Source of the DNA: Amphiura filiformis
Lineage: Eukaryota; Echinodermata; Ophiuroidea; Amphilepidida; Amphiuridae
Length of the DNA: 64,000 nucleotides
Direction of reading: 5' to 3'
NCBI RefSeq assembly: GCF_039555335.1
Contig: NC_092641.1
Coordinates: 33,381,548-33,445,547, forward strand
Shown: piece by piece, positions 58,236 through 64,000 of the stretch
Layout: each line of letters starts with the position of its first letter
How positions within the stretch are numbered: the first letter of the stretch is position 1
Program-made: the position numbers and the translations under genes
Notes under the pieces: generated by a model
The model's database searches: none
What the model saw: the letters and a program-made list of their open reading frames with translations, nothing else
What the model was told of the DNA's origin: nothing

Positions 58236-59910
58236 AACTGTGAACAGGGAATATACGTACCACATAGGCCTATATAACTTTGTGACCTCCAGTTAAGGCA
58301 CTTGAAACTTGATTCTGAGTTTAGCGTCCACCGCCCGCGTTATGAATTTTGTGCCGCGTTTGAGATGTAAAATCTGAAAATAATTCATTATTTTGCAAAT
58401 TACTACTAAACCAGAAAGAAAATTTGTTCTGCAAAATTTTTAAACCCCTTTGTATTTGAACCCTTCTAAAACTATAGAAATCCTTGAAAACTATTAGATG
58501 AATCCATCTAAATATTTTAGCATTAAAAATATACAGGTTTTTGACCCTTGCTCTATCTAATTATTTCAATTATACCTTTGGGGTACCAGGCTAGACTAGA
58601 AGAAAAGTCAACCTAGCCAAAATGTTTTTACCAGATGGACATTGTTGATGTTGTAAATAATTTAACTAGGAAAGACCTAGTTTTGACCAATGGTGCCAAA
58701 AATGTATTTCATAATGTTCTGCATGATTGTAATTTTTGTATAAATGATCGTCAATATCCCCCCCATTTCCCCTATCCTCAAATGTATACGGAGAGGTTAG
58801 TACAAATTGGAGTGAAGAAGACTGGCATGGAATACTTCGGAATACATTTAGTTTGTTTTAAAACTTGAAAAACAAAAAGCAAGATAATTATACTTTTATA
58901 AATGTTGATGTATGTGTTTGTGACATATTGCGACTGGCGATACCCAATTAGAATGAACAAAAGTGCATAAGCATTGGTAAAAGGACGCTGATAATGAAAC
59001 CTTGAAAATAATGAATAATGAATAATGAAATAGTTGCCTCATTATGAGCTGAAAAAAATGGGACGCTAAACTCAACATCAAGTTTCAATAGCCTAAAGAG
59101 TATGAGTTTTTTGTACCCAAATTGTCACTAGTTTATTCCATGAATATACAAATATATATAACTGTGCCCTGATAGATAAGCAAAAGGACATGTGCATTTT
59201 CAATTTGTTTGCAACGGAAGAACAATTCCCACAAACGATTCCAATACCTAGTGGGGGTGTAACCCCCCCCACCACCACCACCACGCTAGGTAAATATACT
59301 TGGTTTTGTTGAAAAGCCGTGGTTTAAAAAAAAAGCAAGCTATGAAAATCCCCAAAGTTACCCTCATTTTACGGTACTGGGTCTCATATTGTTGCCTTGA
59401 TCTCTTTTTTCTAAACAGCGAAATTGCAAATATTGCATTATGCATAATTTTTTTTCACAGTGTGTTTTATAGCAGGGATATGATTGTCTCATATCCCTGA
59501 TCTCAGTGATTCATTATTAAATGATATATCAAAGTAGGCCTACATAAAGTACCTGATCCATCAAATACCCTTGGTGTAGGCCTACTTTTGTTCCCTACTG
59601 GAACAAAGCGCGAGAAAAATTGCAGGCTATTGTTTATTTTTGGCTCAAGTTCCCCCCCATGTCAAAATACTGTTTACCCCCCCCCACGCCTTTCAGAACT
59701 AAAATTTTGTGACCCTACATCATGATCATTGAACACTCCCTTATTAAACGTTAGAGGAAAATCTAAGACTGGAACAAGTCTAATTACTAATAATGCGTCG
59801 GCGCCGGGGAATTCCCGCATCCGCATCGATGACATAATCAAAATAAATAGACTCCAGTACTCGGTACACGTAAGTTCAACATGAGCGACTGCCTGCACTG
59901 TACTTGCTAT
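58236..59910. other. Upstream region of the RING gene; no other gene seen
   Basis: AT-rich. Contains C-run patches at 59260-59280 and 59650-59690. A 77-codon plus frame (58635-58868) has no recognisable domain. Confidence 0.45.
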
Positions 59911-59919
59911 CAGGGAATT

Positions 59920-59928
59920 TTATATAAA
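59920..59928 (+). promoter_or_regulatory. TATA-like box upstream of the RING gene
   Basis: TTATATAAA lies ~45 bp before the ATG at 59973. It could place a start just before the gene. Alternatively CTTCTTCAG at 59959-59967 is an acceptor of a 5' UTR intron, in which case the real promoter is further upstream. Confidence 0.3.
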
Positions 59929-59972
59929 ATCTTACATATCATCTGCAATTCTGAGAAACTTCTTCAGGAAAT

Positions 59973-60440
59973 ATGGAGTCCAACCTAACATGCTCAATAT
60001 GTTTGCAGCTCTATGGTGATCCCGTAGCGCTACCATGTATGCATAGTTTTTGTAGAATTTGTCTCCTGGAATATTGCAATAGCATATCCAGATCTAGCAA
60101 TGATGACAGAAAGGTACAAACATCATGTCCAAATTGCAAGAAGCTTCATTCCCTCAGCAAGAACATCATCCGCAGCATGCAGAAAAATTTTCAGTTGCAG
60201 AGTATTGTGGAAAGCTACAGAAAGCAGCAAGGATTAAACCTACCAAGTCCAGACTGTGACATGTGCAACGAGAAACCAGCAGAATCAAGATGCAGCAAGT
60301 GTGAGGTGTCCTATTGTCTTGGATGCCTCAACGTGTGTCACCCCCCTACCAGACCCCCATTTTCTACCCATAGTCTTGTTGCTATTGGGAAGAGTGCTAC
60401 AGCCACAACCAGCGGCAATGGAAATGCAGAAGCAATGGAG
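59973..60440 (+). CDS. TRIM-type RING/B-box E3 ligase, first coding exon
   Basis: The exon has 156 codons from ATG (context GAAATATGG, A at -3, G at +4) to GAG|gtaggc, phase 0. RING C3HC4: C7, C10, C22, H24, C27, C30, C52, C55, with a long loop before the last pair. B-box-type finger: C95, C98, C107, C110, C115, C118, C122/H123, H133. The sequence YCLGCLNVCHP..RPPFSTHSLV resembles the B-box 1 of class C-I TRIMs (MID1, TRIM9, TRIM36/46). A RING of this type binds a ubiquitin-charged E2 and passes ubiquitin to substrates; the B-box helps oligomerisation. A Ser/Thr/Gly-rich linker closes the exon. The next exon in phase is 63113. If unspliced, the frame ends at 60536. Confidence 0.9.
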
Positions 60441-60534
60441 GTAGGCATGAGAGGGAGTCATATTTTGTCAATTAAAACCACTACGATCTTATTAAATTGG
60501 TTAATTTTTTCAAACCTGATTTTTTGGCAAATTT

Positions 60535-61257
60535 AAGGTGGTATTGGAGTCATTATGAAAGTGCTCTGAGCATGTTTTTACAGACTAATTGAGTAGAGCA
60601 AAGCACACTTATCAATACCGGTATGCCTTTTGTTTGAAGCAAATCGGACATACGGTTTTCAAAATATATCAATTTATATTTTCTTTGTATCTTACTGTTT
60701 TTATCAATAATCAATAAATTAAAGGAACTAAAATGACTGGAGAAGCTCATTAACATACAATATTTGCCAATATTTTGCTAAAAATCCATGCATAAATGTT
60801 CAGGGTACTTTATTTTGCATACTTTTGCCTTGAAACATGGTCAAAGTGTTTCTAATATGTTCTAATGTACGTAGTATATAGTGAAGCCGCCCCTAATTTG
60901 CATATTTTCATAATTAATTAGCATTTATGCAAATTAGCTCATTAATTATGCTAATTAGAGGGCGGCTTCACTATATAATACACTGCAATATATTAGAAAC
61001 ACTTTGACCAAGTTTCAGGGCAAAAGTATGCAAAATAAAAGTACCGTACCCTGAACATTTATTTTTTAGCAAAATATTGGCAAAAATTACATATTAATGA
61101 GCCTTTCCACTCCTTTTAGCTCATTAACTATACTGATTATTGACAAAAACAATAGAATACAAAGAAAATATAAATTGATGTATTATGGAAACCCTACTCA
61201 ATTAATCTGTTAAAACATCATTTTTTAATTTCTAGAAAATGCCTCCAATACCACCTT
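60535..61257. mobile_element. 720-bp foldback with ~360-bp arms and TTAA ends
   Basis: AAGGTGGTATTGGAGTCATT at the left and CCTCCAATACCACCTT at the right are inverted, and the arms continue through CAAAGTGTTTCTAATAT and TATAGTGAAGCCGCCC to a centre near 60930. Each end sits on a TTAA-type junction (TTTAAGG / CCTTAAA), suggesting TTAA target preference as in Kolobok or piggyBac elements. It lies in the first intron of the RING gene, ~95 bp after the donor. Confidence 0.85.
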
Positions 61258-61740
61258 AAATGTTTACACATGTCCCCACTTAAACGGAATCAGCCAAACT
61301 TGTTGTTGTGTTCGACATAAAGTCATAATTCATAAAATTATGACTTTATGTCCTCCTATAGAACTGCATTTTAAACGGCCAAAATAACCAGTAGGGTTTT
61401 TCACTTAACCATGTTATTTCAGCTCAAAATGGACAGAAACCCTTCCCTAGTACTAATTATATTTCAGCATTTTGAGTATAGAATAACACTAAAATTTGAT
61501 GGAAATCGTGGCCGTGAAGCAAGAGAGTGAGTGGATGTGGTGGAATGAGTGGGCCGGGTTGTGGGTGTGTGTGTTGGGGGGGGGGGGTTGGGCTGAGCAG
61601 AAGTATTTTATAGTTCCGTGTACTACGCTAGCCCAGTGATGAAGCCAGGAGTTTCTTCACAATGGGGCCGGTAGTCCGAGGTTGCTCAGACCAGACCACC
61701 ACTATGGCCCCGTCACAGATGCAAATGGAAGAGATGATAG
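61258..61740. other. Intronic sequence, no feature
   Basis: Includes a short GGGGGGGGGG run near 61578-61590 and a decayed CAGTGATGAAGCCAGGAG segment. Nothing coding. Confidence 0.5.
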
Positions 61741-61746
61741 TGCTTA

Positions 61747-62010
61747 GGGACCATTCACAAACACTTGTTAGGGGGCCTGATGCAAAAAGGGAGGGGGCCT
61801 TAAAAAGTTAGGGGGGCTCTGAAAACAATGACCACAAATTTTCCTGGGAAAATTGAGTTATATGCATTTCTATGGGGTTGACCCATAATTTTCATGTCAA
61901 AAGGAGGGGGCTGAAATTTTTGAGATCTGAAAAGGGTGGCCCAAAAAATTTCCACGATGAAATTTTTTGCATCTGGCCCCCCCCCCTAACCAGTGTTTGT
62001 GAACGGTCCC
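61747..62010. mobile_element. Harbinger-type MITE, TTA duplication
   Basis: GGGACCATTCACAAACACTT + GTTAGGGGGCCTGATGC at the left faces GCATCTGGCCCCC and GTGTTTGTGAACGGTCCC at the right. TTA flanks both sides (61744-61746 and 62011-62013). Same family as 7033-7224 but ~70 bp longer. Confidence 0.9.
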
Positions 62011-62525
62011 TTATTTCCTTTAATATATTGACAGTTGACACACAAACACTTTAGCCTGCTGGATTGTGAAATAGTCCCATACATGATAGTACGTAATACC
62101 CACATCCTGTATCCTGTAATGACAATATCTTTAACTTCCGTTTTATTTGTATTCGCTTTACCCAACATATCTTTAAATTTTACAACCAAAAATCACATTT
62201 TCATAAAATAACTTTTCTTATTTTGTAGCCTAGATTTAAGAGTATAATCATGGGTAATTTCAATTGCCTGGTGCGTGTGATTAACAGAGATGGAGGTAGA
62301 ACTTTTTGAATGACCCTCGTATTCTATCAAAAATGTATATGCGATAGTTAACTAATGACCTACCAAACGCACAGAACTCCCAACAAATTCAGAATTCTGC
62401 TGCCAGATTAATCATGCTCACTAAGAAACAGAGATCAATTACCCCAATTCTCTGTCATCAAACACAAATCAAATCACAAATCAAACAGGTTTGGTCGATC
62501 CTTCATGTAATTATTTCGTGTAAGC

Positions 62526-62625
62526 TAATCCTAACTCTAACCCTAATCCTAACCCTAAGCCTAATCATAACCCTAACCCTAATCCTAACCCTAAACTAAT
62601 CCTAACCTTAACCCTAACCCTAAAT
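62526..62625. repeat. Interstitial telomere-like repeat (CCCTAA variants)
   Basis: About sixteen CCTAA-type hexamers, CCCTAA mixed with TCCTAA, ACTCTAA, GCCTAA and CTTAA. Orientation is C-rich strand on +. Degenerate, so old or seeded by repair. Confidence 0.95.
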
Positions 62626-62789
62626 TTGGTTTTCTGATCATCGGAGCTTCTGGTTAGCGGGTCATTTTAAATGAAAACAAGCCCGCTATTCAGGAATTCT
62701 GAATAGCGGTACTTCTGGGTGACATGTTTTGTGAATATTGGGCCTTCTAAGTAACAGGTCCTCTGAGTGACGGTTGCCCCATCTCAATG

Positions 62790-63030
62790 TTATGACAGCA
62801 ATGGCTTATTATAGCCGTAAGCAGTGGTATAGCACTTGCCAGCACTTTTTCAGAGGGTGGCCAGCATCCCATGGGGGCAACACTTCTCACAGGGGGCAGC
62901 TCCCCCCTTTCCCCCTCCCTTGGCCACGCCACTGGCCGTAAGGCACAAGGAACATCATAGTAAGGGACATTGCAACCTCGTCTCTTCTGGCTATAGCTAT
63001 GTGGCCTGTCAGGAGCTGGACGAAGATTAG
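62790..63030 (+). pseudogene. Decayed copy of the Cys-rich exon, split by a hAT MITE
   Basis: GGACATTGC ... GGCTATAGCTATGTGGCCTG + TCAGGAGCTGGACGAAG (62968-63027) aligns with GGCCATTGT ... GGCTGTAACTGTGCGGACTG + TCAGAAGCTGGATGAAG of the exon at 63816. Upstream, TATTATAGCCGTAAGG corresponds to the TACTACTGTGGTCGG region. Several Cys codons are lost and stops have appeared. The hAT MITE 62822-62934 lies inside it. Confidence 0.7.
62822..62934. mobile_element. hAT-type MITE, perfect 8-bp duplication
   Basis: The ends are CAGTGGTATAGC and GGCCACGCCACTG. GCCGTAAG flanks both sides exactly (62814-62821 and 62935-62942). Only 113 bp, G-rich inside. Confidence 0.9.
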
Positions 63031-63112
63031 AAGAGGGAGGAAGTGAGACTGAAATTTTGAAAAATGATTGCTTCTTGTGTTAATAATTTACTTTTGTTTT
63101 GTTTTTTAATAG

Positions 63113-63188
63113 ATGTCATTGAGCAAGGATGGGTTGAGTAGACGGTCGAATGAGGTTGTCAACTCGCTTGGTGTACCTGCCAGAAAAG
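63113..63188 (+). CDS. Linker exon of the RING/B-box gene
   Basis: The acceptor TTTGTTTTTTAATAG is followed by MSLSKDGLSRRSNEVVNSLG + VPARK and the donor AAAAG|gtaatc. It enters in phase 0, matching the 60440 donor, and leaves in phase 1. It ends with PARK(G), as does the next exon, which suggests a shared origin of their 3' parts. No domain of its own; probably a flexible basic linker. Confidence 0.7.
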
Positions 63189-63237
63189 GTAATCCTATTT
63201 TTTCCTTTATCCAGCTCTGTAAACCTATCTATCTGCG

Positions 63238-63719
63238 TGATATTGTCACGGAGGTAAAAGTGCGTACTGTGCGTTAGTGTTATAGACTTGATGGGGAAGT
63301 CCTCTTCTTTTGGTCTATACGCTAGCGTGCTCGCCTCTTAATCCCAGGGTCGTGGGTTCGAGTCCTGGCAGTGGTTTGAGAAGGCGCAGGATACTTCAGT
63401 TTGTGATATAATCATAAATGATGGCAGCAGTGGTCCCTGGTATTTCGGAAAGGGTTAGGCATTCACATAATGGCTGGCCAAAGTTTTCCTTGTATCAAGG
63501 ACGACCAGTTAGACAAAAAGGCGTAAGGACGCGCCTTACGAGGAGGGGGAGCATGTCACGGAGGTATTTGCGTTAGTGTCTGACAGGGAAGTTCTCTTTT
63601 GGTCTATACGCTAGCGGGCTTGCCTCTTAATCCCAGGGTCGTGGGTTCGAGTCCCGGCAGGACCAGAAGTGGCTCGAGGAGGCGCAGGATACTTCCGTGA
63701 GGGGTTTGTGACAATATCA
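63238..63719. mobile_element. Dimeric tRNA-like element with inverted ends
   Basis: TGATATTGTCAC (63238-63249) and GTGACAATATCA (63708-63719) bound two direct copies of a tRNA-like sequence. Each has TTTTGGTCTATACGCTAGCG, CTCGCCTCTTAATCCCAGGG and a B box GTGGGTTCGAGTC. Each monomer begins GTCACGGAGGT. The 3' parts share GAGGCGCAGGATACTTC. It sits in the intron between the two small exons. Confidence 0.75.
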
Positions 63720-63815
63720 TGCTGTATTTCCTTCTCTAGTGTTTTCTGTTTCTGTTTATTTCAAAATTATTGACCTTCACCCTAATTTGATTTGATATAC
63801 TTTCTCTGTATGTAG

Positions 63816-63965
63816 GTACAACTGGCAAATACTACTGTGGTCGGCGTGTATTGTCATGTTATTGCTGCAATGGCCATTGTGGACCAACCAATGGCTGTAA
63901 CTGTGCGGACTGTCAGAAGCTGGATGAAGTGAGATTGAACTATGCTGGTGCACCTGCCAGAAAAG
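63816..63965 (+). CDS. Cys-rich (CGPTNGCNC) cassette exon of the RING/B-box gene
   Basis: Acceptor CTGTATGTAG, donor AAAAG|gtaatt, 150 nt, phase 1-1. It encodes TTGKYYCGRRVLSCYCCNGH + CGPTNGCNCADCQKLDEV, then PARK(G). Eight Cys and one His within ~32 residues suggest a small zinc-binding fold. I associate the YYCGRRV...CGPTNGC.C..C..LD pattern with invertebrate multi-domain proteins but cannot name the family with certainty. Being symmetrical, the exon can be duplicated or skipped without changing frame. A decayed copy upstream and the shared PARKG ends support past exon duplication. The gene continues beyond 64000. Confidence 0.8.
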
Positions 63966-64000
63966 GTAATTATCTTTTTCCAGTGTCCGACTCTGTATTT

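Overview
This is intron-rich, AT-rich eukaryotic DNA. Most of it is transposable-element debris with a few host or host-like exons. The very frequent TAGGCCTA-type words, the dense non-autonomous DNA transposons, a Penelope-like remnant, tRNA-derived SINEs and a TRIM-type RING/B-box gene suggest an invertebrate deuterostome, most likely an echinoderm, with a hemichordate possible. This is inference from composition and repeat content; no sequence search was run.

Layout. 1-10.25 kb: the converging parts of a PIF/Harbinger transposon, a Myb-partner exon on + (2058-2357) and a broken two-exon transposase on - (9941-9175 and 6462-6202) with a terminus near 10.25 kb. Between them lie a tRNA-SINE, foldback elements, hAT-type MITEs with 8-bp duplications and a Harbinger-type MITE with a TAA duplication. 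10.5-13.4 kb: a hAT MITE, a foldback and a G-rich minisatellite of 80-107 bp units. 13.78-14.81 kb: three phase-compatible candidate exons of an unrecognised gene. 15-21 kb: a run of foldback/MITE elements. 21.8-25.2 kb: CpG-richer DNA with two splice-bounded, apparently non-coding exons, a possible promoter and 5' UTR.

26.9-39.0 kb: a family with long inverted arms packed with GTAG/GTAC words. One copy (26928-29013) is flanked by an 11-bp duplication with one mismatch, and a ~550-bp arm recurs in inverse orientation at 38.4-39.0 kb. Also here: head-to-head tRNA-like sequences and a 1.4-kb foldback. 39-43 kb: repeats, a Tc1/mariner fragment and the C-terminus of a Penelope-like GIY-YIG element. 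43.1-52.6 kb: one ~1-kb internally deleted Tc1/mariner copy split by two other elements, a 2.2-kb composite and a 6.3-kb element. 52.9-54.5 kb: an 815-bp tandem duplication. 57.0-57.8 kb: an element carrying many TGACTAG heptamers.

59.97 kb to the window end: the 5' part of a real-looking + strand gene. Its RING/B-box exon (59973-60440) is followed in phase by a short linker exon (63113-63188) and a symmetrical phase 1-1 Cys-rich exon (63816-63965). The introns hold a 720-bp foldback with TTAA ends, Harbinger and hAT MITEs, a telomere-like repeat, a decayed copy of the Cys-rich exon and a dimeric tRNA-like element. The likely product is a ubiquitin E3 ligase of TRIM class; the rest of the gene lies beyond the window.
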